The notes under the pieces: generated by a model
The model's input: only the letters and a program-made list of their open reading frames with translations
The model's database searches: none
What the model was told of the DNA's origin: nothing
Origin: Rhizobium herbae
GTDB taxonomy: Bacteria; Pseudomonadota; Alphaproteobacteria; Rhizobiales; Rhizobiaceae
Length of the DNA stretch: 64,000 bases
Direction: 5' to 3'
Assembly (NCBI RefSeq): GCF_017873135.1
Contig: NZ_JAGGJV010000002.1
Span: 372,001 to 436,000 of the forward strand
Shown here: positions 44,782 to 54,565 of the stretch, one piece after another
Layout: every line of letters begins with the position of its first letter
Position numbering within the stretch: the stretch's first letter is position 1
Translations under genes and position numbers: made by a program

Positions 44782-45372
44782 ATGTTCGGCATCTATCTGA
44801 CGCATCCGCAGATCCGCATCGAACCGGATGTGCCGGTTCCGCGTTGGGGGCTGTCCGATGTCGGCGTGGCTAGATCGGAGGCCGCAGCCCAATGCGATTG
44901 GGCAAGGGCGCTGACCCGTATTCTCTCAAGCGACGAGACCAAGGCACTGGAAACGGCGGCGATTTTGGCGCGTGCGAGCGACGTTGAAGTCGCGGTGCTG
45001 GAACATGCCGGCGAAAACGACCGGTCGGCCACCGGATTTCTGGTGCCGGACGAATTCGAAAAGGCGGCCAACTGGTTCTTTGCCCATCCGGAGGAGAGTT
45101 TCCACGGATGGGAACGCGCCATCGATGCCCAGACGCGGATTGTGACGGCTGTCTCCGCCATACTCGATGAGCACGATCCGGCAAGGCCGATAGCCTTCGT
45201 CGGACATGGCGGTGTTGGGACGCTGCTGAAATGCCATCTCTCTGGCGTACCGATTGCGCGTAGCCAAGACCAGCCGGGTGGCGGCGGCAATCTGTTCGCA
45301 TTTGCCCTTGCAGACCGCTCCCTTGCATGCGACTGGACCGCCATGGAACTCTGGCAAGGATGGCAACAATGA
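44782..45372 (+). CDS. Histidine-phosphatase-fold protein with an altered RHG motif
   Basis: 196 residues. The overall pattern is that of the phosphoglycerate-mutase-like fold: [14 protein letters not shown] near residue 50 and [15 protein letters not shown] near residue 143. The catalytic RHG at the N-terminus is replaced by THP (YLTHPQ), so His is kept but Arg is lost, and the second Arg region is SDETK rather than SxxxRA. Activity is therefore uncertain. The stop overlaps the pyrF start (ATGA), so the two are translationally coupled. Confidence 0.7.
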   Translation: MFGIYLTHPQIRIEPDVPVPRWGLSDVGVARSEAAAQCDWARALTRILSSDETKALETAAILARASDVEVAVLEHAGENDRSATGFLVPDEFEKAANWFFAHPEESFHGWERAIDAQTRIVTAVSAILDEHDPARPIAFVGHGGVGTLLKCHLSGVPIARSQDQPGGGGNLFAFALADRSLACDWTAMELWQGWQQ

Positions 45373-46073
45373 CTTTGACCGCGCGCGACCGGCTGATCGT
45401 CGGCCTTGATATCCCGACCATCGGCGAGGCCGAGACGATCGTCAAAAAGCTCGGGGACGACGTGCTGTTCTACAAGATCGGCTATCAGCTGGTCTTTGCC
45501 GGCGGGCTGGAGTTCGCCCGCGATCTTGCGCGCGACGGCAAGAAAGTCTTCCTCGACATGAAGCTGCTCGACATCGACAACACCGTCGCCAAGGGTGTCG
45601 AGAACATCGTCAAGATGGGCATGTCGATGCTGACCCTGCACGCCTATCCGAAGGCCATGCGGGCGGCGGTGGAGGCGGCAAGGGGATCGGACCTCTGCCT
45701 GCTCGGCGTCACGGTGCTGACCTCGATGGACGAGCAGGACGTCATCGACGCCGGTTACGAATATGATCCGCATACGCTGGTGCTGCGCCGTGCCGAACAG
45801 GCGCGGGGCGCCGGCATGGGCGGCATTGTCTGCTCGGCCGAGGAAGCCTCTGCGGTCCGCAAGATCGTCGGTCCCAAGATGGCGATCGTCACCCCCGGCA
45901 TCCGGCCTGCCGGCAGCGACAAGGGCGACCAGAAGCGTGTCATGACGCCTGCCGATGCGCTTGCCGCCGGTTCGAGCCATCTCGTCGTCGCCCGTCCGAT
46001 CGTCAAGGCCGACGACCCGCATGCCGCGGCGCTAGCCATTCTTGACGAGATGAGCGGTGCGCTTGCCGGATAA
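45369..46073 (+). CDS. pyrF: Orotidine 5'-phosphate decarboxylase
   Basis: 234 residues, standard. The catalytic motif [17 protein letters not shown] (about 60-76) holds the Asp-Lys-Asp network of OMP decarboxylase, GLD near residue 13 binds the ribose, and the phosphate loop is near PGIRPAGSD. It makes UMP, the last step of de novo pyrimidine synthesis. Its ATG overlaps the stop of the phosphatase-fold gene by four bases. Confidence 0.95.
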   Translation: MTLTARDRLIVGLDIPTIGEAETIVKKLGDDVLFYKIGYQLVFAGGLEFARDLARDGKKVFLDMKLLDIDNTVAKGVENIVKMGMSMLTLHAYPKAMRAAVEAARGSDLCLLGVTVLTSMDEQDVIDAGYEYDPHTLVLRRAEQARGAGMGGIVCSAEEASAVRKIVGPKMAIVTPGIRPAGSDKGDQKRVMTPADALAAGSSHLVVARPIVKADDPHAAALAILDEMSGALAG

Positions 46074-46382
46074 TTCAGTCCGTGTTGCCGGCGATTTTGC
46101 TGGTCATGTCGGAATTCCGGATGAGAGACAGCGCGCCTCCGGCCAGATGATTTGCGGTGACGGTATTGAACTGGGCGAAATCCAGCGGGCTTTCGCTGCT
46201 GCCGAAAGGGTGCGCCGGATCGATGAAGCAGAAACGCCGTCTGCCGCCCCGCGAGTCTAGCCATAAGGCCGGCTTGCCCCACCGTCGATGCCGGCCATTC
46301 TATCCGTCTTGACCGCCCAAACAATTTGGCGGAAGAAGCCGAGGCAACACTACCGGGTTGCGATGAAATTAGGGAGAAGGTC
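46074..46382. other. 309-base gap between pyrF and the DUF1330 gene
   Basis: I see no gene with a ribosome-binding site and no strong repeat. A 68-codon frame that begins inside the pyrF 3' end (46057-46260) resembles nothing known. Confidence 0.5.
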
Positions 46383-46670
46383 ATGGCGAAGGGCTACTGG
46401 ATTGCACGGGTCGATGTCCGCGATGCCGAGCGTTACAAGGATTACGTCGCGGCCGCCAAGCCTGCGTTTGAGAAATACGGCGCGAATTTCCTCGCGCGCG
46501 GTGGCGCGTTTCAGCGGCTGGAGGGCGATGTGCGTGCCCGCAATGTGGTGATCGAGTTCCCGTCGCTGCAGGCGGCGGTCGATTGCTACAATTCTCCGGA
46601 ATACCAGATCGCGGCCGCAATCCGCCAGGAAGTCGCCGATGCCGAAATGGTGGTCGTCGAAGGCGTTTGA
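46383..46670 (+). CDS. DUF1330 domain protein
   Basis: 95 residues, a small dimeric alpha/beta-barrel family. The pattern is KGYWIARVDVRDAERYKDYV at the start, KYGANFLARGG in the middle and FPSLQAAVDCYNSPEYQ near residue 60, all typical of DUF1330. The molecular role is unknown. AGGGAGAAGG precedes the ATG. It stands alone. Confidence 0.88.
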   Translation: MAKGYWIARVDVRDAERYKDYVAAAKPAFEKYGANFLARGGAFQRLEGDVRARNVVIEFPSLQAAVDCYNSPEYQIAAAIRQEVADAEMVVVEGV

Positions 46671-46790
46671 AGCGCGATTGAGGCTGCGGCGGAAAGCGGC
46701 AGAAAAGCCGTCGCGATAAGCCTTCCCGTCGTCCGATGATTGGGCTATGTAGCTCACATACACGATGCTGAAGATCAGGAGTGCCTGCAC

Positions 46791-47771
46791 ATGACCTTGT
46801 CCAATCTCCCGCCGCTCGTCACTGTTTTCGGCGGGTCCGGATTTGTCGGCCGTCATGTGGTGCGGGCGCTCGCCAGGCGCGGCTTTCGTATCCGCGTTGC
46901 CGTTCGCAGGCCCGATCTCGCAGGCTTCCTGCAGCCGCTGGGCAATGTCGGCCAGATTTCCTTCGTCCAGGCCAACCTGCGCTACCGCAAATCGGTCGAT
47001 GCCGCGGTACAGGGCGCCGATCACGTCGTCAATTGCGTCGGCATCCTGTTCGAGGCCGGCCGCAACACGTTCGATTCGGTTCAGGATTTTGGCGCCCGCG
47101 CCGTGGCCGAGGCTGCGCGTGGTGTCGGCGCGACGCTGACGCATATCTCTGCCATCGGCGCGGATGCCAATGCCGAATCGCTTTATGCCCGCAGCAAGGG
47201 CCGGGCGGAAAAGGCCGTCCTCGAGATCGTTCCGGAGGCCGTAATCTTGCGGCCGTCGATCGTCTTCGGTCCGGAGGACGGTTTCTTCAACAAATTCGCC
47301 GAAATGTCCCGCTTCTCGCCGGTCCTGCCGCTGGTCGGCGGCGGCAATACGGCATTCCAGCCGGTCTATGTCACCGACGTTGCAGAAGCGGTCGCAAAGG
47401 CCGTCGAAGGCAAGGTTGCCAAGGGGAAGATCTATGAAATCGGTGGCCCGGACGTCCTGACCTTCAAGAACTGTCTCGAAATCATGCTGAAGACGATCGA
47501 TCGCAAGCGCACACTGCTGCCGATCCCCTTCGGTATCGCCTCGATGATCGGCTCCGTGGCATCCATGGTTCCGTTCATTGCGCCGCCGCTGACTGTCGAT
47601 CAGGTCACGCTGCTGAAGAGCGACAACATTGTTTCCACCGCCGCGCAGGCCGATGGCCGCACGTTGCAGGCCTTCGGCATCGAAGCCACGTCGGTCGAAG
47701 CGGTGCTGCCCTCCTACATGGTGCGCTACCGTCCGCAGGGGCAGTACAGCCGGTCCGGCAGCGCCGCCTGA
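46791..47771 (+). CDS. NDUFA9-like NAD(P)-binding protein (extended SDR)
   Basis: 326 residues. A Rossmann motif VFGGSGFVGRHVV lies near residue 12, and the YxxxK position shows YARSKGRAE near residue 135. RPSIVFGPEDGFFNKFA (about 155) is typical of complex I NDUFA9-like proteins. In alphaproteobacteria such proteins may relate to complex I assembly or quinone synthesis, but this is an inference. GGAG precedes the ATG, and a terminator follows. Confidence 0.87.
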   Translation: MTLSNLPPLVTVFGGSGFVGRHVVRALARRGFRIRVAVRRPDLAGFLQPLGNVGQISFVQANLRYRKSVDAAVQGADHVVNCVGILFEAGRNTFDSVQDFGARAVAEAARGVGATLTHISAIGADANAESLYARSKGRAEKAVLEIVPEAVILRPSIVFGPEDGFFNKFAEMSRFSPVLPLVGGGNTAFQPVYVTDVAEAVAKAVEGKVAKGKIYEIGGPDVLTFKNCLEIMLKTIDRKRTLLPIPFGIASMIGSVASMVPFIAPPLTVDQVTLLKSDNIVSTAAQADGRTLQAFGIEATSVEAVLPSYMVRYRPQGQYSRSGSAA

Positions 47772-47810
47772 GTGCATCGTCGATCCGGTCAAATCGGGTT
47801 GTCGTGAAAG

Positions 47811-47836
47811 CCGCCGGCGCCCTCCGGCGGTTTCTT
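47811..47836 (+). terminator. Terminator after the NDUFA9-like gene
   Basis: CCGCCGG (47811-47817) pairs with CCGGCGG (47824-47830) and TTTCTTTTT follows. Confidence 0.82.
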
Positions 47837-48021
47837 TTTGGCCGTCTCAAAATAAAGCGTTGCAGTTCTGCCTCACTGAAAAAAGCGATTGGTCTTTACC
47901 GTCGATTCAACATGTATCGATATTGATAACGGCTGTTCCAGCGCATAGACAGCAGCCGCGCCGTATCGTTCTGTTTGGGGATGATCGGCGCCGTCACATT
48001 ATCTTGAGAGGCACATTCTTT

Positions 48022-48186
48022 ATGGGCAAGTCGATCGCGATTTTCTTTGCGTGCGCGGCACTTATCATCCTGGCTGGATCCTTTGCTGCGCCGAAGACGG
48101 TCGCCAGCAATCACAGCGGCTGCGCGCCTGCCTATGGCGTCGATCCCTGCACGACGGCGTCGATCAATACGCTCGCCGACGAGTAA
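48022..48186 (+). CDS. Small secreted or membrane peptide (54 residues)
   Basis: 54 residues. A basic start (MGK) and a hydrophobic helix (SIAIFFACAALIILAGSFAA) look like a signal peptide; the mature part would be about 30 residues with two cysteines (SGCAPAYGVDPC) that could form a disulfide. GAGAGG lies 10 bases before the ATG. A terminator follows closely. The family is not recognised. Confidence 0.55.
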   Translation: MGKSIAIFFACAALIILAGSFAAPKTVASNHSGCAPAYGVDPCTTASINTLADE

Positions 48187-48234
48187 CACTTTCCGCCTCG
48201 CAAGGGGCGGCACCGATTTATGGCGGGGGCCAGG

Positions 48235-48276
48235 AACCGCATGCATCCTTTCAAACGGGGTGCATGCGGTTTTTTA
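48235..48276. terminator. Terminator between the small peptide gene and uppP
   Basis: AACCGCATGCA (48235-48245) and TGCATGCGGTT (48261-48271) form a perfect 11-bp stem with a 15-base loop, followed by a T-run on the plus strand. It lies between convergent genes and may serve both. Confidence 0.85.
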
Positions 48277-48282
48277 TTGCAG

Positions 48283-49089
48283 TCAGCCGATCAGCCAGAG
48301 GCCGATGAGCCCGGCCGTGCCGACGATGATGCGCCAGATGGCGAATGGCGCGAAGCCGCGGTTGGAGACAAAATTCAGAAGCGAGCGTACCACCAGCAGG
48401 GCCGATACGAAGGCGGCGATGAAACCGACCGCAATCAGCGATACGTCATCGAAGCTCAGCGCGTCCCGGTTCTTGTAGAGATCGAGCGCGAAAGCCCCCG
48501 CCATGGTGGGCATCGCCAGGAAGAACGAGAATTCGGCAGCGGAGCGCTTGTCAGTTCCCATCAGCAAAGCGCCGGCGATTGTCGCCCCTGAACGGGACGT
48601 GCCGGGGATCATGGCCAGGCACTGGAACAGGCCTATTTTGAGCGCGAGTGATGGCGGATAGTCCATGACGTCGCGGTATTTCGGTTTTAGGGGCATGCGG
48701 TCGATCGCATAGAGAATGACGCCGCCGACGATCAGCACGATGCAGATCAGCATCGGCGTTTCGAACAGCACGCTCTTGATGAAATCATGCGCAATGGCGC
48801 CGATGACCGCGGCCGGCAGGAAGGCGAGAAGGATCGACAGGACGAACTGCCGTGCCTTTGCGCTCGAGGGCAAGGCACGTGCGATCGACAGCAGCCGCTG
48901 GAAATAGACCAGCAGAATGGCAAGGATCGCGCCGAGTTGAATGAGGACGGCAAACGTGTTGCCTGGCGACTTGAAGCCGAGAAAATGTCCGGCGAGCAGC
49001 ACATGGGCTGTGGATGACACCGGAATGAATTCGGTCAGACCTTCTATGAGGCCAAGAATGAGCGCGCTGATGATCGATTGATCGGCCAT
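48283..49089 (-). CDS. uppP: Undecaprenyl-diphosphatase
   Basis: 268 residues with about eight membrane helices. The two conserved motifs of the BacA/UppP family are visible: [13 protein letters not shown] near residue 18 and [19 protein letters not shown] near residue 162. The enzyme removes a phosphate from undecaprenyl pyrophosphate to recycle the lipid carrier for peptidoglycan, and gives resistance to bacitracin. In rhizobia it lies near fzlA and queG, as here. Confidence 0.95.
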   Translation of the reverse strand: MADQSIISALILGLIEGLTEFIPVSSTAHVLLAGHFLGFKSPGNTFAVLIQLGAILAILLVYFQRLLSIARALPSSAKARQFVLSILLAFLPAAVIGAIAHDFIKSVLFETPMLICIVLIVGGVILYAIDRMPLKPKYRDVMDYPPSLALKIGLFQCLAMIPGTSRSGATIAGALLMGTDKRSAAEFSFFLAMPTMAGAFALDLYKNRDALSFDDVSLIAVGFIAAFVSALLVVRSLLNFVSNRGFAPFAIWRIIVGTAGLIGLWLIG

Positions 49090-49267
49090 GAATTAAGCAT
49101 CCCTGAAGCATTGGAGGTTAGGGTTTGGGACCATCGAAGGGCATTGGCTGATTCGCTTGTATTTGCGGCAGCAAGTTCCTATAGCTTTTTCAAACGCGCC
49201 GTGGCCAGACGAAACCACCGCGACAAAACCGTCCCCTCCCAATCGAACTGACGAAACCCGATATCCG

Positions 49268-49960
49268 ATGCCGACACTTTATCACCACCCCATGTCCACC
49301 TCTTCCCGGTTCGTCCGCCTGATCCTTTCGGAATATGGCTATCAGACGGAACTGGCGGAGGAACAGCCCTGGGAGAAGCGGCGCGATTTCCTGACACTCA
49401 ATCCGGCCGGCACGCTTCCGGTCTATGTCGATGACAGCATGCGGGCGCTCTGTGGCGCGACGGTGATTTCCGAATATCTGGATGAAACCAACGGCGTTCT
49501 GAAGCGCGACCGCCGGCTGCTGGCCGAGGATCCCTTCCAGCGCGCCGAGATCCGCCGGCTGGTCGAATGGTTCCTGCAGAAGATGGAAGCCGACGTGACG
49601 CGGCCGCTGGTGCGCGAACGCATCTTCAAGTTGCAGATGACGCCGGACCAGGGCGGCGGTGCGCCGGATTCGAAGATGCTGCGCACCTCGCGCTCGAATA
49701 TTCGCCAGCACCTGAAATACCTGGCCTGGCTTGCAGGCTCGCGCACCTATCTCGCCGGCGACCGGCTGTCCTATGCCGATCTGGCTGCCGCGGCCGCCAT
49801 CTCGGTTCTGGACTACCTTGGCGAGATCGACTGGTCGGAGGCGCCGGCCGTCAAGGACTGGTACCAGCGGCTGAAATCGCGGCCGTCCTTCCGCCCGCTG
49901 CTTGCCGAGCGCGTGCGTGGCGTGACGCCCGTTTCCCACTACGCCGATCTGGATTTTTAG
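49268..49960 (+). CDS. fzlA: FzlA-like glutathione-S-transferase-fold division protein
   Basis: 230 residues. The GST fold is shown by RFVRLILSEYGYQTELAEEQ (split domain start) and LSYADLAAAAAISVLDYLG near residue 175. The close match to alphaproteobacterial FzlA includes DQGGGAPDSKMLRTSRSNIR near residue 127 and the end GVTPVSHYADLDF. In Caulobacter FzlA binds FtsZ, curves its filaments and activates septal wall synthesis; its conserved C-terminal tail is needed. The neighbours uppP and queG match rhizobial order. Glutathione transferase activity is not expected. Confidence 0.88.
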   Translation: MPTLYHHPMSTSSRFVRLILSEYGYQTELAEEQPWEKRRDFLTLNPAGTLPVYVDDSMRALCGATVISEYLDETNGVLKRDRRLLAEDPFQRAEIRRLVEWFLQKMEADVTRPLVRERIFKLQMTPDQGGGAPDSKMLRTSRSNIRQHLKYLAWLAGSRTYLAGDRLSYADLAAAAAISVLDYLGEIDWSEAPAVKDWYQRLKSRPSFRPLLAERVRGVTPVSHYADLDF

Positions 49961-50008
49961 AGCATGATGCCGAAAAGTGCGATGCGGTTTTCGGTCAGCA
50001 TCATGCTC
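49960..50008. repeat. Rhizobial GAGCATGATG palindromic repeat
   Basis: GAGCATGATG (49960-49969) and CATCATGCTC (49999-50008) are perfect outer arms, with CCGAAAA and TTTTCGG as inner arms. It begins at the fzlA stop codon (TAG) and fills most of the gap to queG. This element is frequent in rhizobial genomes. Confidence 0.85.
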
Positions 50009-50026
50009 CAGCAATAGGAGACGTCC

Positions 50027-51187
50027 GTGTCCGCCGATGCACTCCATGAGGAGAAGCATGACAAGAGGCGCCGGACGCTCACCCGCTTCCTGAAGGACGA
50101 GGCCCGCGACAAGGGTTTCGATGTCTGCCGGGTAACGCTTCCCGACTCGATTCCACACGCGCCGGAACGGCTCGCCGATTTTCTGGATCACGGATATCAC
50201 GGCACGATGGACTGGATGGCGGAAACGGCTGCCCGCCGGTCCGACCCGCGTGTGTTGTGGAGTGACGTGCGTTCGGTCGTACTGTTCGGCATGAACTACG
50301 GTCCCGGCGAGGACCCGCGCTCGATCCTCTCCAAGCCTGATCGCGGCGCGATTTCCGTCTATGCGCAGAACCGCGACTATCACGATGTCATCAAGGGCAA
50401 GCTGAAGGACGTCGCGACCCGTTTCGCCGCAAGGGCCGGCGAAGACGTCAAGGTCTTCGTCGATACGGCGCCGGTGATGGAGAAGCCGCTTGCCGAGCAG
50501 GCGGGCCTCGGCTGGCAGGGCAAGCATACCAACCTCGTCAGCCGCGAATTCGGCTCCTGGCTGTTTCTGGGCAGCCTCTTCACCACGGCCGACCTGTTCA
50601 CAGACGAGCCGGAACGGGACCACTGCGGCTCCTGCCGCGCCTGCCTCGACGCCTGCCCGACGGATGCCTTTCCTGCACCTTACAAGATCGATGCGCGCCG
50701 CTGCATCTCCTATCTGACGATCGAACACAAGGGGCCGATCGACCCTGCCATCCGCCCGTTGATCGGCAACCGCATCTACGGCTGCGACGATTGTCTTGCC
50801 GCCTGTCCCTGGAACAAATTCGCTGCCGCGGCTTCGGAAATGAAGCTGAAGGCGCGCGAGGATCTGAAGGCGCCGCAGCTGTCGTTTCTTCTGACACTCG
50901 ACGATATCCGGTTCCGTTCGTTCTTCTCCGGCTCGCCGGTCAAGCGCATCGGCCGCGACCGGTTTGTTCGCAACTGTCTGATCGCCGCGGGCAATTCCGG
51001 CGACGCGGGCCTGATTGATATCTGCGTTGCCCTGTCGAGCGACATATCGCCAACGGTGCGCGGGATGGCCGTCTGGGCGCTATCGCGGCTGATGACCACT
51101 GGCGATTTCTCGGGTTTTGCGGCAAGACGGCATGGCGACGCCGATCCCGAGGTTCTCGCCGAATGGAAACTGGCAGGAGTTATCTGA
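50027..51187 (+). CDS. queG: Epoxyqueuosine reductase
   Basis: 386 residues from a GTG start with AGGAG upstream. The N-terminal cobalamin-binding domain includes [20 protein letters not shown] (about residue 147). Two 4Fe-4S clusters are bound by [12 protein letters not shown] (about 200) and by [10 protein letters not shown] (about 250). A C-terminal HEAT-like part follows. The enzyme reduces epoxyqueuosine to queuosine in tRNA, using vitamin B12. Its stop overlaps the start of the SDR gene by one base. Confidence 0.95.
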   Translation: MSADALHEEKHDKRRRTLTRFLKDEARDKGFDVCRVTLPDSIPHAPERLADFLDHGYHGTMDWMAETAARRSDPRVLWSDVRSVVLFGMNYGPGEDPRSILSKPDRGAISVYAQNRDYHDVIKGKLKDVATRFAARAGEDVKVFVDTAPVMEKPLAEQAGLGWQGKHTNLVSREFGSWLFLGSLFTTADLFTDEPERDHCGSCRACLDACPTDAFPAPYKIDARRCISYLTIEHKGPIDPAIRPLIGNRIYGCDDCLAACPWNKFAAAASEMKLKAREDLKAPQLSFLLTLDDIRFRSFFSGSPVKRIGRDRFVRNCLIAAGNSGDAGLIDICVALSSDISPTVRGMAVWALSRLMTTGDFSGFAARRHGDADPEVLAEWKLAGVI

Positions 51188-52059
51188 TGCATGTTCTGAT
51201 TCTTGGTGCCGGGTTTTCCGGCTCGGCCATTGCCGAAGCCTTTTTGCCATTGGCGCAATCGGTGACGGGGACCACACGCTCGGAAGACAAGGTCGCCGGC
51301 CTTCGTCAGCGCGGCATCGATGCCCTTGTCTATGACGGCGCCAATATTTCGCCGGAACTCGCCGCCGTGATGAAACGTGCGACGCATCTGATCCAGTCCA
51401 TCGCGCCGGGCCGTGACGGCGATCCGATGATGCGTCCGGAAACGCCGCCGATTGCCGAACTGATGCCGAACCTGAAATGGGTGGGCTATCTCTCGACCGT
51501 CGGTGTCTATGGCGATCATGGCGGCGCGTGGGTAACGGAGGAGGCGTCTCTGGAGCCGGTCTCGGCCCGCTCGGTGGAGCGTGTCGCAGCCGAAAAAGCC
51601 TGGCTCGCCTTTGGTGAAGAGAGCAATATCCCGGTCGCGGTGCTGCGGCTTTCCGGTATTTACGGTCCCGGCCGCAACGCCTTCTGCAATCTTGCCGCCG
51701 GCACGGCCCGCCGGCTAATCAAGCCAAACCAGGTGTTCAACCGAATTCGCGTCGAGGATATCGCCGCTGCCGCGGTGTTCCTGTCCGGGCGCTCCATCGG
51801 CGGCATCTTCAATGTCACGGATCACGAGCCCGCGCCGCCGCAGGATGTCGTGGCAGAGGCCGCGCGTCTGATGGGGGTGGCGCCGCCTCCGGAAATCCCC
51901 TTTGAGACCGCCGAGCTTTCGCCGATGGCGCGGTCCTTCTATGGGGAGAACAAGCGGGTTTCCAACAAGCGTCTGCGCGATCTCGGCTTCGTCTTTCGCT
52001 TTCCGGACTATCGCATTTCGCTAGCGGATTTGTGGAGCGGTCATCATTGGCGGGGTTGA
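51187..52059 (+). CDS. NAD(P)-binding SDR-like protein
   Basis: 290 residues. The Rossmann motif is LILGAGFSGSAIAEAF at residues 4-19. It lacks the usual YxxxK at the expected spot (VERVAAEKAW is near), so catalytic function is uncertain; the fold matches extended SDR epimerases of the YeeZ type. It overlaps queG by one base (TGATG), an arrangement that suggests translational coupling. Confidence 0.82.
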   Translation: MHVLILGAGFSGSAIAEAFLPLAQSVTGTTRSEDKVAGLRQRGIDALVYDGANISPELAAVMKRATHLIQSIAPGRDGDPMMRPETPPIAELMPNLKWVGYLSTVGVYGDHGGAWVTEEASLEPVSARSVERVAAEKAWLAFGEESNIPVAVLRLSGIYGPGRNAFCNLAAGTARRLIKPNQVFNRIRVEDIAAAAVFLSGRSIGGIFNVTDHEPAPPQDVVAEAARLMGVAPPPEIPFETAELSPMARSFYGENKRVSNKRLRDLGFVFRFPDYRISLADLWSGHHWRG

Positions 52060-52508
52060 TCTTTCAAGTAACGATCTCCGAATGCAGTCTATGAGCTATT
52101 TCTCATCGAACTTTGAAAGTTGCCGCGAAATATTGTCCAGCAGCCAGATATTTGAGCTGTCGGATTGACAATAAGACTGCATTTTCGCTGTCAATTGATC
52201 GCAACCAAAGAGTGTATTTGTGGAATTCTAGCTTCCCAATCGGTAAAATTTAGCCAATTTCAAAAAATTGAATCGTTTTTGATGCGCAAAAAAGAGTTCG
52301 AGTCGGCGCTACCGACTGTTCCCGGTTTAATGGCTGATTCCAAAGCATTTCTACGGATATGTGACAGAAATTCAAAATTTCGTAATTTTAATTTTTCGTA
52401 GATCGTCAATATATCCTAATGCAAAGTTAATGGTTGAAGCACTTTTTCGCCATTTTTTACCCCGACAAGCACACTCTTCGTAAGACTTGACTAAATTTCA
52501 AACGAAGG
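52060..52508. other. 450-base AT-rich intergenic region
   Basis: Much AT-richer than the rest of the window. A hairpin AGTCGG-CGCTA-CCGACT lies at 52301-52317. A 78-codon frame (52165-52401) lacks a ribosome-binding site and is not supported. The stretch likely carries the regulated promoter of the RlpA-like gene and may include a transferred remnant. Confidence 0.5.
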
Positions 52509-52889
52509 ATGATCTGTTTGATCAGGATGAATTTCACGTCTGCTGTGTTGGCAGCAGTTTTTGCCGTGGGGGCAACTCTTACATCTGTGACGCCAAGCCA
52601 TGCCGCCGGAACCGGTTGCGGCGGCGCATCGTGGTACGCGCTCTCCTCGCGCACGGCGTCGGGTGAACGGATGAACGCTTCCTATCTGACGGCAGCGCAC
52701 AGGAATCTCAAGTTCGGCACCAAGGTCGCCGTCACCAACAAGCGCAACGGCAAGACTGTCGTCGTTCGCATCAATGATCGTGGCCCCTTCATCCGCGGCC
52801 GCGTCATCGATCTTTCCAAGGCTGCTGCCTCCCATATCGGCATGATCCGCTCGGGAACCGCCAGCGTCTGTTATCGCGTCGTCAGCTGA
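52509..52889 (+). CDS. RlpA-like double-psi beta-barrel secreted protein
   Basis: 126 residues. A signal peptide with cleavage likely after PSHAA (about 32) precedes a DPBB domain: [20 protein letters not shown] at the start (split) and [20 protein letters not shown] near residue 90. RlpA proteins bind or cleave peptidoglycan denuded of stem peptides. The SPOR domain of true RlpA is absent, so it is a minimal form. A TTG at 52518 with AAGGA upstream may be the true start. Confidence 0.82.
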   Translation: MICLIRMNFTSAVLAAVFAVGATLTSVTPSHAAGTGCGGASWYALSSRTASGERMNASYLTAAHRNLKFGTKVAVTNKRNGKTVVVRINDRGPFIRGRVIDLSKAAASHIGMIRSGTASVCYRVVS

Positions 52890-53071
52890 CAGTAAACGTG
52901 CCTGTCCGGGTTTTGTTCCGGCCGGGTTTGATCCGGTTCGATCGAGGAAGGCCTTTGCCTTCCACATCGGCCACAACCTCGCATCTGGCCAGCAATCGTC
53001 ACGTGCCAGCGCCTCGCGGCTTGCTCTTGACGGCCATCACCGCTACCACGGCGGAAAATGGAGTTTGAAAG

Positions 53072-54361
53072 ATGCGACTGGGTGGCAGGCTCGCCGGAGC
53101 CATTGAGGTTCTTGCTGACATAGAGACGCGCAAGCGTCCCGTTGCCGATGCCCTCAAGGATTGGGGATTGGCACATCGTTTTGCCGGGTCCGGTGACCGT
53201 GCCGCGATCGGCAATATCGTCTATGATGCCCTGCGCATGAAGCTGTCGCACGCTTACCTGATGGACAGCGACAGCGCCGCCGCACTCGGCCATGCCGTCA
53301 TGTTCCGCCAGTGGGGCGTTTCGCCCGAGCAACTGGCCGGTGAACTGGAGGGCGACAAGTTCGCCCCCGAGCCCCTCACGGATGCAATGGTCGCGGCTTT
53401 TGCCAGCCGCAAGCTCGAACATGCGCCCCTGCACGTACAGGGCGATATCCCGGAATGGGTTCAGCCTTCCTTTGAAGATAATTTCGATGAAGACTGGCTC
53501 GCCGAGGCACAGGCCCTGGCTGGTCGCCCGGCACTCGACCTGCGTGTCAACACCTTGAAGGCAACGCGTGAAAAGGTCCTGAAGGCGCTGGATCGCAGCG
53601 CCGTCGAGCCGACCGCGATTGCCCGGCATGGTATCCGCGTCAAGGCGGGCGAGGGCGCCTCGCGCCTGCCGAACGTCACCGCCGAAATATCCTTCGAGAA
53701 GGGCTGGTTCGAGGTTCAGGACGAAGGCTCGCAGATCGTCGCCGACCTCGTCATGCCGAAGGAAGGCGACCAGATCCTCGATTATTGCGCCGGCGGCGGC
53801 GGCAAGACGCTGGCGATGGCCGCGGCCATGAACAACAAGGGCCAGATCCACGCCTACGACACCGACCGCAAGCGCCTCGCGCCGATCATCGAGCGGCTGA
53901 AGCGTGCGGGCACCCGCAATGTCCAGGTTCATGACCGGCTGGACGGCCTGATGCCGCTCGCCGGCAAGTTCGACCGTGTCCTGGTCGATGCACCCTGCAC
54001 CGGCACCGGTACCTGGCGCCGCCGTCCCGACACGAAATGGCGGCTGACGCAGAAGAATCTCGAGGAACGGCTGGGCCAGCAGCAGGAAGCGCTTTCCGGG
54101 GCTGCCCCCTTCGTGCGTCCCGGCGGTCACCTGATCTATGTCACCTGCTCGGTGCTGCCGGAGGAAAACGAGGCGCAGGTCTACGCTTTCTGCGAGGACA
54201 ATCCGGAATTTGAAATCCTGTCCGCTGCGGATGTCTGGGCCGATCTCTTCGGTACCGACAAGAAGCAGCCGTGGTCGGCCGACATGAAGACGGTGACGCT
54301 GACGCCGGCATCCACCGATACCGATGGTTTCTTCTTCTGCCTGATGGCGCGCAAGGCCTGA
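53072..54361 (+). CDS. rsmB: RsmB/NOP2-family RNA m5C methyltransferase
   Basis: 429 residues. An N-terminal NusB-like helical part is followed by the methyltransferase domain with the SAM motif ILDYCAGGGGKTLAMAA near residue 230, DAPCTGTGTWRRRPDTKW near residue 305 (catalytic Cys in PC), and VTCSVLPEENEAQV (second Cys). It should methylate a cytosine in rRNA, probably C967 of 16S. In rhizobia it lies in the region of guaA, as here. Confidence 0.9.
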   Translation: MRLGGRLAGAIEVLADIETRKRPVADALKDWGLAHRFAGSGDRAAIGNIVYDALRMKLSHAYLMDSDSAAALGHAVMFRQWGVSPEQLAGELEGDKFAPEPLTDAMVAAFASRKLEHAPLHVQGDIPEWVQPSFEDNFDEDWLAEAQALAGRPALDLRVNTLKATREKVLKALDRSAVEPTAIARHGIRVKAGEGASRLPNVTAEISFEKGWFEVQDEGSQIVADLVMPKEGDQILDYCAGGGGKTLAMAAAMNNKGQIHAYDTDRKRLAPIIERLKRAGTRNVQVHDRLDGLMPLAGKFDRVLVDAPCTGTGTWRRRPDTKWRLTQKNLEERLGQQQEALSGAAPFVRPGGHLIYVTCSVLPEENEAQVYAFCEDNPEFEILSAADVWADLFGTDKKQPWSADMKTVTLTPASTDTDGFFFCLMARKA

Positions 54362-54402
54362 ACGGTGCCGGTTGTCCTGCGAATTTCGCATCCCCTCCTA
54401 CA

Positions 54403-54418
54403 TTGAAAATGTTCTAAA
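54403..54418. promoter_or_regulatory. Irr/ICE-like iron-control dyad upstream of the imelysin gene
   Basis: TTGAAAA-TG-TTCTAAA matches the TTTAGAA/TTCTAAA iron-control element of rhizobial Irr at 12 of 14 arm positions. It lies 148 bases before the imelysin ATG. Imelysin genes are often iron-regulated, which supports the call. Confidence 0.55.
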
Positions 54419-54565
54419 CTATACGCTTTGACACAAGTTTAGTTTTGGTTCATGAAAACCGGGCTGAACAGCCACGTCCATATCCCGGGCCGTGCGGCTT
54501 GCGCGACCGGCGACACCGGGCGGCGGGGAACGCCGAATTCCTTCGGAAAGATACCAGGAGAGGTC

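Noticed and set aside
46057-46260. 68-codon frame in the gap after pyrF
   Set aside because: It begins inside pyrF, has no ribosome-binding site and no recognisable homology.
52165-52401. 78-codon frame in the AT-rich gap before the RlpA-like gene
   Set aside because: No ribosome-binding site, unusual amino-acid mix, and no domain; it probably arises by chance in AT-rich DNA.
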